Origin: an uncultured Pelagibacteraceae bacterium
GTDB lineage: Bacteria > Pseudomonadota > Alphaproteobacteria > Pelagibacterales > Pelagibacteraceae
Length of the DNA stretch: 64,000 nt
Assembly: GCA_902564385.1 (NCBI GenBank)
Contig: CACFAT010000001.1
Location: 62,001 to 126,000 of the forward strand
Reading direction: 5' to 3'
Of the stretch, positions 1 to 9,602 are shown piece after piece. Each line of letters starts with the position of its first letter. Positions within the stretch are counted from its first letter, which is position 1. The notes beneath the pieces were generated by a model, which was not told the DNA's origin, made no database searches, and worked only from the letters and a program-made list of their open reading frames with translations. A program made the position numbers and the translations under genes.

Positions 1-563
1 CAAATATTTACAAAAACTTTAAAAAATATGATGAGGCTATAAATTATTATACTTTGGCTTTAAAAAATTTGGATAAAAATTCTATGGCTTATGCAGATGT
101 TCTTTATCGCAGAGGTGGAGCGTATGAAAGATTAAAAAATTATGATTTGGCGGATAAGGATTTGCTAAATTCAATTAAAATTAGACCTGACGAACCCTAT
201 ACACTTAACTATCTCGCTTATAGTTGGTTAGAAAGAGGATATAAAATTGAAGAAGCAATAGAAATGTTAAATCAAGCTTATAAAGGGAAAGAAGAAGACC
301 CTTACATAACAGACTCAGTTGGTTGGGGTTATTATTTGACAGGAAATTATATTGAAGCAGAAAAATATTTAAGAAAAGCTGTTGAATTGTTACCAAGTGA
401 TCCTGTTGCAAGTGATCATTATGGTGATGTTCTTTGGCAATTAAATAGAAAAATCCAAGCTAATTATTTTTGGAAAAGTGCTTTAAATAGCGATGAAGCA
501 GACGAAGAATTAAAAATTAAAGTTAAGGAAAAATTATATAATGGCTTAAATAATAATTCTTAA
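1..563 (+). CDS. TPR repeat protein, 5'-truncated by window edge
   Basis: The reading frame is open from the first bases of the window (first full codon at 3), so this is the C-terminal end of a longer protein; the TTG at 54 is not a convincing start. The visible part holds four to five tetratricopeptide repeats, recognisable by the Y-x-G-Y..A.x.Y..A....P spacing (for example around the DSVGWGYYLTGNY and KYLRKAVELLPSDP segments). TPR arrays are protein-protein interaction scaffolds and no catalytic motif is visible. Its stop codon at 561-563 directly abuts the ispE start, so the two are probably co-transcribed. The specific partner cannot be told from the sequence. Confidence 0.8.
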   Translation, partial: NIYKNFKKYDEAINYYTLALKNLDKNSMAYADVLYRRGGAYERLKNYDLADKDLLNSIKIRPDEPYTLNYLAYSWLERGYKIEEAIEMLNQAYKGKEEDPYITDSVGWGYYLTGNYIEAEKYLRKAVELLPSDPVASDHYGDVLWQLNRKIQANYFWKSALNSDEADEELKIKVKEKLYNGLNNNS

Positions 564-1406
564 ATGAAGTTTCATAAAATAAAATCTTTTGCAAAAGTTA
601 ATTTAACTTTAAAAATTCTAAATAAATACTCAAATGGTTATCATAAAATTGAAAGTTTAATATCTAAGATCAATTTGGCTGATGAGATTTTAATAAAAGA
701 GATACAAGGTTCAAAAAATAGAATATCGTTTAGTGGGAAATTTTCCTCAAATATTTCAAATACAAATACAATTTCAAAACTACTAAAAATATTAAATAAT
801 CATAATTATATTAAAAATAAAAAATTTAATATTATAGTAAAAAAAAATATACCCCAATCCTCTGGTATGGGAGGCGGATCAATGAATGCAGCATCCATTT
901 TGAACTATTTATTTAAAAGAAGAATAATCAAAACTACAAAAAATAATTTAATAAAAATTGCAAATAAAGTTGGTTCAGATGTAATTTTGGGTCTTTATAA
1001 GAGTCCAATGATTCTACATGGGCAAAATATAAGTAAAATTAATAAAAAATTAAATTTTCATTTGTTAATAATAAAGCCTAATTTTGGATGTTCTACTAAG
1101 AAGATTTATGCAAAACACAAAGGATTTTCAAAGAGCCTATTCAATAAATCGAACAAGATTGACAGACAAGATCTATTAAAAGTTTCAAATAACGATTTAG
1201 AGGGAGCAGCTTTTAATAAATATCCAATTTTAAGAAAGATCAAAAGTTACTTGCAAAATTTAGATAATATTTACTTTGCAAATATGACTGGGTCGGGTTC
1301 TACTATAATTGGTTATTTTTTAACCAAAAATGCGGCAATAAAAGCTCAAAAAAAATTAAAAAATAAATATAAAAACTATTGGTGTATTTACTCTAAAACT
1401 ATATAA
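564..1406 (+). CDS. ispE: 4-diphosphocytidyl-2-C-methyl-D-erythritol kinase (IspE)
   Basis: Cytoplasmic GHMP-family kinase of the MEP isoprenoid pathway; it phosphorylates the 2-hydroxyl of CDP-methylerythritol with ATP. The N-terminal AKVNLTLKI segment carries the substrate-site lysine (about residue 11). The glycine-rich ATP loop PQSSGMGGGSMNAAS lies at about 97-111, a GSDV catalytic-aspartate motif at about 138-141, and the C-terminal GHMP motif MTGSGSTIIGYF near 245-256. At 280 aa it matches the usual family length. The ATG begins right after the stop of the TPR gene, which fixes the start and implies translational coupling. The downstream bases AAAGCTTTTTTTTT could end transcription before the tRNA, but the stem is weak. 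Confidence 0.95.
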   Translation: MKFHKIKSFAKVNLTLKILNKYSNGYHKIESLISKINLADEILIKEIQGSKNRISFSGKFSSNISNTNTISKLLKILNNHNYIKNKKFNIIVKKNIPQSSGMGGGSMNAASILNYLFKRRIIKTTKNNLIKIANKVGSDVILGLYKSPMILHGQNISKINKKLNFHLLIIKPNFGCSTKKIYAKHKGFSKSLFNKSNKIDRQDLLKVSNNDLEGAAFNKYPILRKIKSYLQNLDNIYFANMTGSGSTIIGYFLTKNAAIKAQKKLKNKYKNYWCIYSKTI

Positions 1407-1438
1407 AGCTTTTTTTTTGTGATATATGAAAAACATCT

Positions 1439-1513
1439 TGGGGTGTAGCCAAGTGGTAAGGCAGCGGTTTTTGGTACCGCCATTCCTAGGTTCGAATCCT
1501 AGCACCCCAGCCA
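1439..1513 (+). tRNA. tRNA-Gln (anticodon TTG)
   Basis: A full cloverleaf can be drawn. The acceptor stem is TGGGGTG (1439-1445) with CACCCCA (1503-1509), G is the discriminator, and CCA is encoded at 1511-1513. The D-loop is AAGTGGTAA, the anticodon stem is GCGGT/ACCGC around loop TTTTGGT (anticodon TTG), and the T-arm is CTAGG-TTCGAAT-CCTAG. All tertiary-contact positions (GG in the D-loop, TTCGA in the T-loop) are canonical. It lies only 3 nt upstream of the gene for the CCA-adding enzyme. Confidence 0.95.
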
Positions 1514-1516
1514 TTT

Positions 1517-2788
1517 ATGAAAGCTTTACTTAAAAAAATTTTTCAAAACAAAAAAATTTCAAGCGATAAAGATCTCAAATTTCTAGATTTAAAAAATAAT
1601 AAGGGAGTAAATAAAATATTTGGTGCAATAAATAAATACAATGAAACTAGCGAGATTAGATATGTTGGTGGTTGCGTAAGAAAAATATTAAATGATGAAA
1701 AAACAGATGATATCGATCTTGCAACTAATTTAACTCCTGATCAGGTTAAGCAATGTTTAGATAAAAACCAAATAAAGTTTTTCGAAACAGGAATTGAACA
1801 TGGCACAATCACAGCAGTGATTGATGATCAAAATTTTGAAATTACAACATTAAGAAAAGATGTAAAAACAGATGGAAGGCATGCTGTCGTAGAATATACA
1901 ACTAATTGGAAGGAAGACTCATTAAGGAGAGATTTTTCAATAAATTCAATATATTCAGATTTAGATGGGAATTTATATGATCCAAATTCTGGTCATAAAG
2001 ATTTAAATGTTGGAATAATTAAATTTATAGGTGATCCAGAAACTAGAATAAAAGAAGATTATTTAAGAATTATTAGATATTTAAGATTTTATACTGAATA
2101 TAGCAAAATCGATCATGAAATTAATATAATAAAAATCATTAAAAAAAATATAGAGGGTTTGGGAAAAATATCAAAAGAAAGACAATTCAATGAATTAAAA
2201 AAAATTCTCAAATTGGATAACTTTTTTAAGTTATTTAAAAATAAAACCTCTTGTGAATTATTTTCATTAATTTTCCCTCAACTAAAAAATTTTAAAAAAT
2301 TGAGCAAGTTATCAAAACCACAAGAAAAGATATTAAAAAATAAAAGTTTAAATTTCGTTATTTCTTTTCTTGTAATCGATGAAACTGACAATTCTGACTA
2401 TTTTGTATATAAATATAATTTACCCAATGAGTTAAAAGATAAAATTAATTTTCTAAAAAATAATTCGCTAAATAAAGATAGTACTAAAATTTTTAACAAG
2501 AAAGATTTACAAAAAATATTTTATTATGAGGGTAAATCTAGCACAATCGATTTAATTGATTTCAATTTGTTATATTTTAAACAAAGTAAAAAACTTTCAG
2601 AATTAAAAACTTACTTTGAAAAATTAGATAAACCAGAATTTCCAATAAAAGCTCAGTTATTAATAAATGATTATGGATTAAAGGAGGGAAGGGAATTGGG
2701 TCAAAAATTAAAAAATTTAGAAATGAAATGGATTGAAAATAATTTTAATTTATCAAAAAAAGATATGGAAAAAGTTTTATCAAATTAA
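1517..2788 (+). CDS. cca: CCA tRNA nucleotidyltransferase / poly(A) polymerase family protein
   Basis: Class II nucleotidyltransferase that adds or repairs the 3' CCA of tRNAs (or, in close relatives, adds poly(A)). The nucleotidyltransferase head carries GGCVR at 51-55 and the metal-binding DID at about 65-67. The RRDFSIN nucleotide-binding motif is at 137-143 and the neck motif [12 protein letters not shown] follows near 180-190. Where the family usually has GGxVRD this protein has VRK. The 423 aa length is normal. The ATG at 1517 is 3 nt after tRNA-Gln, so tRNA and mRNA probably share a transcript. The stop codon interlocks with that of the convergent greA at the palindrome TTAA (2785-2788). 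CCA adder and poly(A) polymerase cannot be told apart by eye; the CCA role is more likely. Confidence 0.88.
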   Translation: MKALLKKIFQNKKISSDKDLKFLDLKNNKGVNKIFGAINKYNETSEIRYVGGCVRKILNDEKTDDIDLATNLTPDQVKQCLDKNQIKFFETGIEHGTITAVIDDQNFEITTLRKDVKTDGRHAVVEYTTNWKEDSLRRDFSINSIYSDLDGNLYDPNSGHKDLNVGIIKFIGDPETRIKEDYLRIIRYLRFYTEYSKIDHEINIIKIIKKNIEGLGKISKERQFNELKKILKLDNFFKLFKNKTSCELFSLIFPQLKNFKKLSKLSKPQEKILKNKSLNFVISFLVIDETDNSDYFVYKYNLPNELKDKINFLKNNSLNKDSTKIFNKKDLQKIFYYEGKSSTIDLIDFNLLYFKQSKKLSELKTYFEKLDKPEFPIKAQLLINDYGLKEGRELGQKLKNLEMKWIENNFNLSKKDMEKVLSN

Positions 2789-3261
2789 ACGTATTTTACG
2801 TCTACAATCTCAAAATTTTTTGTCCCTGCTGGTGTATTTATCTCTACAAGATCCCCTTTATTTTTACCTATAAGACCTTTTCCTATTGGTGATTGAAAAT
2901 AAAGAAGCTTTTGTTTTAGATCTGCCTCGTCTTTACCAACAATTTTGTAATTTATTTTTTCATTTGTATCTAAATTTTGAAGGTAGACTGTAGATCCAAA
3001 TATTACTTTTCCATCATTACTAATCTTGGTTATGTCAATTACATTTGCTCTTGCAATTAAATCCTCAACTTCTTGAATTCTTCCCTCGTTATGTGATTGC
3101 TGTTCTTTTGCAGCATGATATTCAGCATTTTCTTTCAAATCTCCATGTGATCTTGCTTCAGCAATGGCTGCAACAATTTCGGGTCTCTTTTTTTCTTTTA
3201 AAAAAATTAATTCACTTTTTAATTTTTCTAATCCCTCAGTAGTAATTGGTTCTTTATCCAT
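2785..3261 (-). CDS. greA: transcription elongation factor GreA
   Basis: GreA enters the secondary channel of RNA polymerase and stimulates cleavage of backtracked transcripts. The 158 aa protein has the typical two parts: an N-terminal antiparallel coiled coil (about 1-75) with the conserved tip region [19 protein letters not shown], whose acidic residues position Mg2+ in the active site, and a C-terminal FKBP-like domain ending in the [14 protein letters not shown] segment typical of the family. It is the last gene of a minus-strand run trmL-hemF-greA; the gap to hemF is 3 nt. Its stop overlaps the stop of cca. Confidence 0.96.
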   Translation of the reverse strand: MDKEPITTEGLEKLKSELIFLKEKKRPEIVAAIAEARSHGDLKENAEYHAAKEQQSHNEGRIQEVEDLIARANVIDITKISNDGKVIFGSTVYLQNLDTNEKINYKIVGKDEADLKQKLLYFQSPIGKGLIGKNKGDLVEINTPAGTKNFEIVDVKYV

Positions 3262-3264
3262 AAT

Positions 3265-4089
3265 TTACCATTTAGCTGTTGGTGGTAATGACATAAGTAT
3301 AGCTTCAACATTTCCACCAGTTTGTAAACCAAATTTTGTCCCTCTATCATGTAATAAATTAAATTCAACATATCTACCTCTTTTTTTGTATTGGATTTCT
3401 TTATCTTTAATTGTCCATTTTAATTTATTTTTTTTCTCAATTATTTCATTAGAAATGTTTTTAAAACTTATTCCCACTTCTCTAACAAAAGAAAAATCTT
3501 TTTCCCAATTACTTTTTTTATAATCAAAAAAAATTCCGCCAATACCTCTAGGCTCTTTTCTATGCGGTAAATAAAAATATTCATCACACCACTTTTTATA
3601 TTTTTTGTAATAATTTTTGTTGTGTTTATTACATGATTTTTTTAGTTCTGAATGAAACCAATTTTCTAATTTCTTATCTTTTATACAAGGTGTAACGTCC
3701 ATTCCACCTCCAAACCAACCAAATGAAGTAACTATATACCTCGTGTTAAAATGCATTGCGGGTACATGAGGATTTTTCATATGCATAACAACAGATATTC
3801 CTGATGCCCAAAATTTAGAGCTTGTTTTAGTACCTGGAATTTTGTTTTTAAATTCATTTGAAAATTTTCCATAAACTTCTGAAAAATTTACTCCAACTTT
3901 GTCAAAAATTTTACCGTTTTCTAAAATTCTATATTGTCCACCACCTTCATCATTACTTTTACTTCTACTCCAATTAGTAATTTTAAATTTGGTTTTTTTG
4001 CCCTCTTTTTCCTCTATTTCTCTACAAAGCACTTCTTGTAAAGTTTTAAACCAATTTTTTACTAATTTCTTTTTTATGTATTGATCCAT
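3265..4089 (-). CDS. hemF: oxygen-dependent coproporphyrinogen III oxidase (HemF)
   Basis: Converts coproporphyrinogen III to protoporphyrinogen IX by two O2-dependent oxidative decarboxylations in haem synthesis. Family hallmarks are present: the HFNTRY segment, WFGGGMDVTP (the family usually has WFGGGxDLTP), PHRKEPRGIGGIFFDY, and the C-terminal HDRGTKFGLQTGG block followed by the MSLPP-type end. The 274 aa length is close to the family norm of about 300. It lies between trmL (adjacent, no gap) and greA (3 nt), so the three are probably one transcript. An aerobic enzyme fits the bc1 complex encoded next door; no anaerobic hemN is seen in this window. Confidence 0.96.
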   Translation of the reverse strand: MDQYIKKKLVKNWFKTLQEVLCREIEEKEGKKTKFKITNWSRSKSNDEGGGQYRILENGKIFDKVGVNFSEVYGKFSNEFKNKIPGTKTSSKFWASGISVVMHMKNPHVPAMHFNTRYIVTSFGWFGGGMDVTPCIKDKKLENWFHSELKKSCNKHNKNYYKKYKKWCDEYFYLPHRKEPRGIGGIFFDYKKSNWEKDFSFVREVGISFKNISNEIIEKKNKLKWTIKDKEIQYKKRGRYVEFNLLHDRGTKFGLQTGGNVEAILMSLPPTAKW

Positions 4090-4566
4090 TTAACCTAACT
4101 GTCTTATAAATTCTGAAACTCCTATGGCCACTGATATTGAAATGTTTAATGATCTTTTATTTTTTAGCATTGGAATCTTAATTCTTTCATTAACCTCAGA
4201 ATGTACATCTTCTGGAACACCTGCACTTTCTCTGCCAAAGAGTAATATATCATTTCGCTTAAATTTAAACTTTGTATAAATTTTGCTAGCTTTTGTCGTC
4301 ATTAAAACTACTCTATTTTTACTATTTTCATCAAAGAATTCTTTAGGGCTCTTGTAAAATTTAATTTCACTGTAATCTAAATAATCCATAACAACTCTCT
4401 TGAACCTTTTATCACTAAATAAAAACCCACAAGGTTCAATGATTTCTAAACTAGCCCCTAAGCAAGAACAAGTTCGAATAATTGAAGCTGTATTTTGAGG
4501 AATATCCGGCTGATATAGAGCTACTTTTGGACCGTGTTTTAAAGGTTTCTGTGTCATTGTTACCAT
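4090..4566 (-). CDS. trmL: SPOUT tRNA (cytidine/uridine-34 2'-O-)methyltransferase, TrmL type
   Basis: Small SpoU/TrmH-superfamily enzyme (158 aa) with the trefoil-knot SPOUT fold and no extra RNA-binding domain, as in TrmL, which methylates the 2'-O of the wobble base of tRNA-Leu isoacceptors using S-adenosylmethionine. Visible motifs are [14 protein letters not shown] (about 20-33), [15 protein letters not shown], and the SAM-pocket segment [20 protein letters not shown] near the C-terminus. The start could be this ATG or the ATG three codons in. It is divergent from petA across a 60-nt gap. The exact substrate is inferred from the size class. Confidence 0.85.
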   Translation of the reverse strand: MVTMTQKPLKHGPKVALYQPDIPQNTASIIRTCSCLGASLEIIEPCGFLFSDKRFKRVVMDYLDYSEIKFYKSPKEFFDENSKNRVVLMTTKASKIYTKFKFKRNDILLFGRESAGVPEDVHSEVNERIKIPMLKNKRSLNISISVAIGVSEFIRQLG

Positions 4567-4586
4567 AGAAATATCTCTTTTTTATT

Positions 4587-4600
4587 ATATGAAATCATAT
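4587..4600. repeat. short inverted repeat in trmL/petA divergent spacer
   Basis: ATATGA-AA-TCATAT is a 6-bp-arm inverted repeat in the middle of the 60-nt spacer between trmL (-) and petA (+). A TATAAA hexamer (4612-4617) lies 9 nt before the petA ATG. The dyad could be an operator for the bc1 operon, but in DNA this A+T-rich such palindromes arise easily by chance. Confidence 0.25.
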
Positions 4601-4626
4601 ATTACCAAAGATATAAAATATTTAAG

Positions 4627-5148
4627 ATGTCAGACCAAAAAGACGAAAAAAAGACCAACAGAAGAGATTTCTTGTTTACTGCTACTGCCGCTGCTGGTGC
4701 AGTTGGAGTAGGCGCTGCTGTTTGGCCATTAATCGATCAAATGAACCCAGATGCCTCTGTAAAAGCATTAGCAAGCACAGAAGTAGATGTGAGTTCAGTG
4801 CAACCCGGACAATCTTTAACAGTTCTTTGGAGAGGTAAACCTGTTTTTATAAAGAGAAGAACGGATGATGAAATTAAAAAAGCGAGAGCAGTTGACATCA
4901 ATGATCTTAAGCATCCTGAAAAAGATGAAGATAGAGCAAAAAATCCTGAATGGTTAGTGATGCTTGGGATTTGTACTCATCTAGGATGTGTTCCATTAAC
5001 AGATAAAGGTGATTATGATGGTTGGTTTTGTCCTTGCCATGGTTCTCATTATGATACATCTGGTAGAATTAGAAAAGGACCAGCTCCAACTAATATGGAG
5101 ATACCTAAATACGAATTTGTAAATACTAACACGATTAAGATTGGATAA
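4627..5148 (+). CDS. petA: ubiquinol-cytochrome c reductase, Rieske iron-sulfur subunit
   Basis: The [2Fe-2S] subunit of the cytochrome bc1 complex, which takes an electron from ubiquinol at the Qo site and passes it to cytochrome c1. The cluster box CTHLGC is at 116-121 and CPCHGSH at 135-141: C116, H118, C135 and H138 bind the cluster, and C121 and C137 form the usual disulfide. The N-terminus has a twin-arginine-like [10 protein letters not shown] stretch followed by an Ala/Gly-rich transmembrane anchor (about 15-37) that normally stays uncleaved. It is the first gene of petABC with 2 nt to petB. At 173 aa it has the normal alphaproteobacterial length. Confidence 0.97.
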   Translation: MSDQKDEKKTNRRDFLFTATAAAGAVGVGAAVWPLIDQMNPDASVKALASTEVDVSSVQPGQSLTVLWRGKPVFIKRRTDDEIKKARAVDINDLKHPEKDEDRAKNPEWLVMLGICTHLGCVPLTDKGDYDGWFCPCHGSHYDTSGRIRKGPAPTNMEIPKYEFVNTNTIKIG

Positions 5149-5150
5149 AT

Positions 5151-6422
5151 ATGAGTGATCACGAATACACACCTAGTTCAAAATTTGGTAAATGGTTTAA
5201 TGATAGACTGCCTTTGCTTACATTGGCAAATCACTTAACAGATTACCCTACACCAAAAAATTTAAATTACTGGTGGACTTTTGGTGGGATATTAACTTTT
5301 TGTTTAATTACCCAAATAGTTACAGGATTAGTTTTGGCTATGCACTACATTGCTCATGCAGATATGGCATTCAGCAGTGTTGAACATATAATGAGAGATG
5401 TGAATTATGGATGGTTGTTAAGATATGTTCATGCAAATGGTGCTTCCATGTTTTTCCTAGCAGTTTATATTCATATTTTTAGATCATTATTTTACGGATC
5501 ATATAAATCTCCTAGAGAAATAATTTGGATACTTGGAATTATAATTTATTTGCTAATGATGGCTGCTGCTTTTATGGGATATGTTCTTCCTTGGGGACAA
5601 ATGAGTTTTTGGGGAGCAACAGTAATAACTAATTTATTTAGTGCAATCCCACTTGTGGGAGAAAGTATAACAACTTGGTTATGGGGTGGTTATTCAGTTG
5701 ATAATCCAACTCTAACAAGATTTTTTACTCTTCATTACTTGATACCATTTTTAATCCTAGGGCTTGTAGTGCTCCACATATGGGCATTACATGTTCCTGG
5801 AAATAACAATCCAGTTGGTATTGATATTAAAAAACCTTCTAAAGATACAGTTCCTTTTCATCCATACATCGTAATTAAAGATGCTTTTGCGTTATTAATG
5901 TTTTGTATTGTCTTTGCGCTGTTTGTATTTTATCAGCCAAATATTTTAGGACATGCTGATAATTATATCGAGGCGGATCCACTTGTTACTCCTGCTCATA
6001 TAGTTCCTGAGTGGTACTTATTACCTTTTTATGCGATCTTAAGATCTGTTCCTGATAAACTTATGGGTGTTGTCGCTATGTTATCAGCTATTTTAATTTT
6101 AGCTGCTTTACCATGGTTGGATACGTCAAAAGTTAGATCAGCGGTTTTCAGACCGTTATTTAGACAGTTCTACTGGATCTTGGTAGCTGATGTTTTAATT
6201 CTAGGATATGTAGGGGCGATGCCAGCTGAAGGATTGTACTTGTTAATTGCAAGAGTTGCTACAGCGTATTACTTTGCGCATTTTTTAATTATTCTTCCAG
6301 TTTTAGGATGGAAAGAAAAAACTACCCCGCTGCCTTTGAGTATTACTGAGCCAGTTTTAGGAGGCTCACCAAATTTAGCTGCAGCAAGGAGTGATGAAAA
6401 AATAGAAAAAACAATAAAGTGA
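5151..6422 (+). CDS. petB: cytochrome b subunit of the bc1 complex
   Basis: Eight-helix membrane subunit that binds hemes bL and bH and forms the Qo and Qi quinone sites. The paired haem histidines are visible in helix B ([10 protein letters not shown] and the [12 protein letters not shown] stretch) and helix D ([20 protein letters not shown]). The Qo-site PEWY motif occurs in [15 protein letters not shown]. The 423 aa length equals the unfused bacterial form. Translation of petC begins inside its stop: the GTG of petC at 6419 overlaps the TGA, so the two are coupled. Confidence 0.97.
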   Translation: MSDHEYTPSSKFGKWFNDRLPLLTLANHLTDYPTPKNLNYWWTFGGILTFCLITQIVTGLVLAMHYIAHADMAFSSVEHIMRDVNYGWLLRYVHANGASMFFLAVYIHIFRSLFYGSYKSPREIIWILGIIIYLLMMAAAFMGYVLPWGQMSFWGATVITNLFSAIPLVGESITTWLWGGYSVDNPTLTRFFTLHYLIPFLILGLVVLHIWALHVPGNNNPVGIDIKKPSKDTVPFHPYIVIKDAFALLMFCIVFALFVFYQPNILGHADNYIEADPLVTPAHIVPEWYLLPFYAILRSVPDKLMGVVAMLSAILILAALPWLDTSKVRSAVFRPLFRQFYWILVADVLILGYVGAMPAEGLYLLIARVATAYYFAHFLIILPVLGWKEKTTPLPLSITEPVLGGSPNLAAARSDEKIEKTIK

Positions 6423-7201
6423 GAAAGTTAAAAAATATTTTTTTTGTATTAATATTCTCAGTTATAGTACTAAATTCATCTAACTCTGCTGAAAAATCAC
6501 CTCCTTTTTTAGAGACTAAATGGACTTTCAAAGGTCTATTTGGAAAATTTGATAGAGCATCACTTCAAAGGGGTTATCAAGTATATACAGAGGTATGTGC
6601 ATCTTGTCATTCTATGAAATATTTAACCTATAGAAATTTAGCAGAAAAGGGTGGACCAGAATTTTCTGAAGCAGAGGCTAAAGCAATAGCTGCAAGTTTT
6701 GAGGTAACAGATGGTCCTGACAGCACTGGAGAAATGTTTGTAAGACCAGCCAAATTATCTGATAAATTCGTAATGCCATATGCTAATGAACAAGAAGCTA
6801 AAGCTGCTAATGGTGGTGCTTATCCACCAGATATGTCTGTTCTAGTTAAGGCAAGAAAAGGCGGAGCAGATTATATTTATTCCTTATTGTTAGGATATTC
6901 TGAACCACCAGAGGGTGTAGAACTTGATGATGGTGTTTATTACAATAAGTATATGTATGGTAATAAAATTAAAATGCCAGCTCCTTTATCTGATGATTTA
7001 ATTGAGTATACAGATGGAACAAAAGCAACAGCTGAGCAAATGTCTAAAGATGTTACAAATTTTCTGATGTGGTCAGCAGAACCACATTTAGAGCAAAGAC
7101 ATAAAACAGGATTTAGAGTTATAGCTTATTTGATAATATTGACTGTATTGGTTTACTTTACTATGAAGAAGATATGGTCACGTGTTGAATCTAAAGTTTA
7201 G
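6419..7201 (+). CDS. petC: cytochrome c1 subunit of the bc1 complex
   Basis: Membrane-anchored c-type cytochrome that passes electrons from the Rieske protein to soluble cytochrome c. It has an N-terminal signal peptide (hydrophobic 5-20, likely cleavage after SNSA), the haem attachment motif CASCH at 60-64, a Met ligand region [16 protein letters not shown], and a C-terminal transmembrane anchor (about 234-252) followed by KKIWSR. The start is GTG within the overlap GTGA with petB. The 3' end overlaps the convergent ychF by 24 nt. Confidence 0.96.
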   Translation: MRKLKNIFFVLIFSVIVLNSSNSAEKSPPFLETKWTFKGLFGKFDRASLQRGYQVYTEVCASCHSMKYLTYRNLAEKGGPEFSEAEAKAIAASFEVTDGPDSTGEMFVRPAKLSDKFVMPYANEQEAKAANGGAYPPDMSVLVKARKGGADYIYSLLLGYSEPPEGVELDDGVYYNKYMYGNKIKMPAPLSDDLIEYTDGTKATAEQMSKDVTNFLMWSAEPHLEQRHKTGFRVIAYLIILTVLVYFTMKKIWSRVESKV

Positions 7202-8251
7202 AACATCTCCATCTTTAACGATATAATCTTTGCCTTCTAATCTCATTTTGCCGTTTTCTCTTGATTTTAACCAACCACCACTAACAACAAAATCTTGATA
7301 AGACACAGTTTCTGCTCTTATAAAACCTTTTTCAAAATCTGTATGAATTATACCTGCTGCTTGAGGAGCCATACAATTTTTGTTAATTGTCCAAGCCCTT
7401 GTCTCCTCAACTCCTGAAGTGAAAAACGTCTCTAAAGATAAAAGGTCATATCCTTTTTTGATTAATAAATTTAGTCCAGTATCATCTACGTTGATCATTT
7501 TCATATAGTTTTTTCTTTCTTCATTTTCTAGTTCATTTAGTTGATTTTCTATTTCAGCTGAAATAGTTAGAGTGTTTTTAGTACCATATTTTTCAATAAA
7601 ACTTTTTGTATAATCATTGCCTTTATCAATGCTATTTTCATCAACATTACAAACATACAATTTAGGTTTTGTTGACAATAATCCTGACAATTTAACATCT
7701 TTTTTATCAAATTCTTCGTATAATTTATTTATATCATCGTTATCATTAATTAAATTCTGAGCTCTTTCTAGAATTTGGTTTTGATTTTCATCATTATTTT
7801 TTTTATTTTTCTTATCTAGTCTTTTTTGAATAGATTCCAAATCTGCTAAATACATTTCTGTTTCAATTATTTCTAAATCTCTAATTGGATCAACTGTTGG
7901 ATTTACATTCTGAATATCATCAGAGTCAAAACATCTAATTAAATGAATAACAGCATCTACTTCTCTTATATGGGATAAGAATTTGTTACCTAATCCTTCG
8001 CCTTTAGAGGCTCCTTCGACTAATCCTGCTATATCAACAAAAGATATTGTAGTATTTATTTTTTTTTTAGAATTTGAAATTTTAACCAATTCATCTAACC
8101 TATAATCTGGTACAGGAACTACGCCTATATTTGGATCTATCGTACAGAAAGGAAAATTTGCTGCTTGGGCTTTACTTGAATTTGTAAGTGCATTAAATAA
8201 AGTAGATTTACCAACATTTGGTAAACCAACTATACCACACTTAAAACCCAT
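7178..8251 (-). CDS. ychF: redox-regulated ATPase YchF (Obg-family)
   Basis: Obg-family P-loop NTPase that binds ATP rather than GTP because of its altered G4 motif (NxxE in place of NKxD); it associates with ribosomes. Visible are the P-loop GLPNVGKS (9-16), the switch-II DIAGLVEGASKGEGLGNKFL segment, the altered G4 region CNVDENS, the coiled-coil insert near 130-165 and a C-terminal TGS domain ending in [10 protein letters not shown]. It is the last gene of the minus-strand block and directly follows pth without a gap (8251/8252), a pairing common in proteobacteria. Confidence 0.96.
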   Translation of the reverse strand: MGFKCGIVGLPNVGKSTLFNALTNSSKAQAANFPFCTIDPNIGVVPVPDYRLDELVKISNSKKKINTTISFVDIAGLVEGASKGEGLGNKFLSHIREVDAVIHLIRCFDSDDIQNVNPTVDPIRDLEIIETEMYLADLESIQKRLDKKNKKNNDENQNQILERAQNLINDNDDINKLYEEFDKKDVKLSGLLSTKPKLYVCNVDENSIDKGNDYTKSFIEKYGTKNTLTISAEIENQLNELENEERKNYMKMINVDDTGLNLLIKKGYDLLSLETFFTSGVEETRAWTINKNCMAPQAAGIIHTDFEKGFIRAETVSYQDFVVSGGWLKSRENGKMRLEGKDYIVKDGDVLNFRFNT

Positions 8252-8812
8252 TTAATTATTGTTAACTTTACTTGAGAATAAATCTAATTTTTTATCTATC
8301 AAAATAGCAATAGAGTCTATTATATTGTGAGTAATTTTTTCTAAGTGTTCTTGTTCATCATCTGAAAAATCATTTAAAACAAAGTCTGATACAGACATTT
8401 TATTCTCTGGCTTTCCAATCCCAATCCTCACTCTTGAATAGTCTTTTCCAATAAATTTATCTATTGAAGCAACTCCATTGTGACCTGCACTTGATCCACC
8501 AAATTTTGCCTTTATTTTTCCAAATTCTACATCTAGATCATCATGAAAAACAATTACATCCTCTGCATCTATTTTGAAATATTCAAGCAATTCTCTGATA
8601 CATATTCCTGAGTTGTTCATGAAAGTCAGAGGTTTGATAGCATAAATTTTCTTTTCCCCGATATTACCTGTTGTAAGTAAACCCTTAAATTTTGGCTTTT
8701 GCTTTGAAAGGCCAAATTTTTGATTTATCGCATCTACAACTTTAAAACCTATATTATGTCTATTATTATGACTGTTTGGGGTTGGATTGCCCAAACCTAC
8801 GAGTAACAACAT
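8252..8812 (-). CDS. pth: peptidyl-tRNA hydrolase
   Basis: Releases tRNA from peptidyl-tRNAs that fall off the ribosome. The N-terminal GLGNP motif, the catalytic His in NNRHNIGF (H19) and the HDDLDVEFGKIKAKFGGSSAGHNG core (conserved Asp near 92) are present. The segment between GNP and RHN reads TPNSHNN, slightly different from the usual GxxYxxT. At 186 aa it is the standard size. It sits between rplY and ychF in the same orientation. Confidence 0.96.
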   Translation of the reverse strand: MLLLVGLGNPTPNSHNNRHNIGFKVVDAINQKFGLSKQKPKFKGLLTTGNIGEKKIYAIKPLTFMNNSGICIRELLEYFKIDAEDVIVFHDDLDVEFGKIKAKFGGSSAGHNGVASIDKFIGKDYSRVRIGIGKPENKMSVSDFVLNDFSDDEQEHLEKITHNIIDSIAILIDKKLDLFSSKVNNN

Positions 8813-8840
8813 TTTATTTTATTATTATTTTCACAGATTA

Positions 8841-9557
8841 TTATTTTTTCTCTGCTGGAGCTTTTCCTTCTTCTTTTCCTTTATCGCCATCTGCAGCTTT
8901 TTCTGCACCTTCTTCAGGTTTAGCATCTCCATCCGCAGCTGCCTCTGCAGCTTCTCCACCTTCTCCCTCAGCTTCTGCTGGTTTTTCAGGCTCTTTAACA
9001 ACTGTTGGTGCTGCGACGGTTGCTATTACAAAGTCTCTTCCTTGAATTGTAGGTGTTACATTTTCAGGTAAATTTATAAAAGATATTTTAATACTTGCTC
9101 CAATATCTAAGTTATTTAAATCTACAACTAACTCTGTTGGTATGTTTTCTGTAGGACATCTTAATTCAACTTTTCGTCTTACTATATTCAAAACTCCACC
9201 TCTTTTTAATCCTGGTGATAATTCATGGTTTATAAACTTAACTGGGATTTCTAAAATTACTTTTGCACCTTTAACAATTCTTAAAAAATCTAAATGTATA
9301 GGCTCATCTGTAACTGTATCAAAATCAATAACTCTTGGTAAAACTTTTTGTTCTTTCCCATCAATATTAATTGAAATTATATTTGATAAAATATTTTCTT
9401 TATTTAATAAATTTTTTACTTCTTTAACAGAGACAGAGATTTTTTGATTTGGCTCCTCTCCTCCATAAATTATTCCTGGAACCATACCTTTATTTCTAAG
9501 AGATTTTACTTCACCCTTAGTTTTTGTTTCTCTTATTGTGGCTGCTAATAAACTCAT
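8841..9557 (-). CDS. rplY: 50S ribosomal protein L25 / general stress protein Ctc
   Basis: The long, two-domain (CTC-type) form of the 5S rRNA-binding protein L25. Residues about 5-90 form the L25 beta-barrel with the start-region motif RETKTKGEVKSLRNKGMVPG. Residues about 95-180 form the TL5/CTC C-terminal domain. From about 187 to the end is a low-complexity tail of Ala, Glu, Gly, Lys and Asp. That tail is the reason for a spurious open frame on the opposite strand. The order prs-rplY-pth-ychF is widespread in bacteria. Confidence 0.95.
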   Translation of the reverse strand: MSLLAATIRETKTKGEVKSLRNKGMVPGIIYGGEEPNQKISVSVKEVKNLLNKENILSNIISINIDGKEQKVLPRVIDFDTVTDEPIHLDFLRIVKGAKVILEIPVKFINHELSPGLKRGGVLNIVRRKVELRCPTENIPTELVVDLNNLDIGASIKISFINLPENVTPTIQGRDFVIATVAAPTVVKEPEKPAEAEGEGGEAAEAAADGDAKPEEGAEKAADGDKGKEEGKAPAEKK

Positions 9558-9602
9558 AAAGTGTCGGGTTTTTAACTTATGAAACTAAATTTTACAAGTA
9601 AA

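Noticed and set aside
1407..1438. AAAGCTTTTTTTTT after ispE as an intrinsic terminator
   Set aside because: The stem is only a short palindrome without a proper loop; too weak to call.
8776..9071. Ala/Pro/Ser-rich open frames on + opposite the rplY tail
   Set aside because: Antisense shadows of the low-complexity Ala/Glu tail of L25; no start context or family resemblance.
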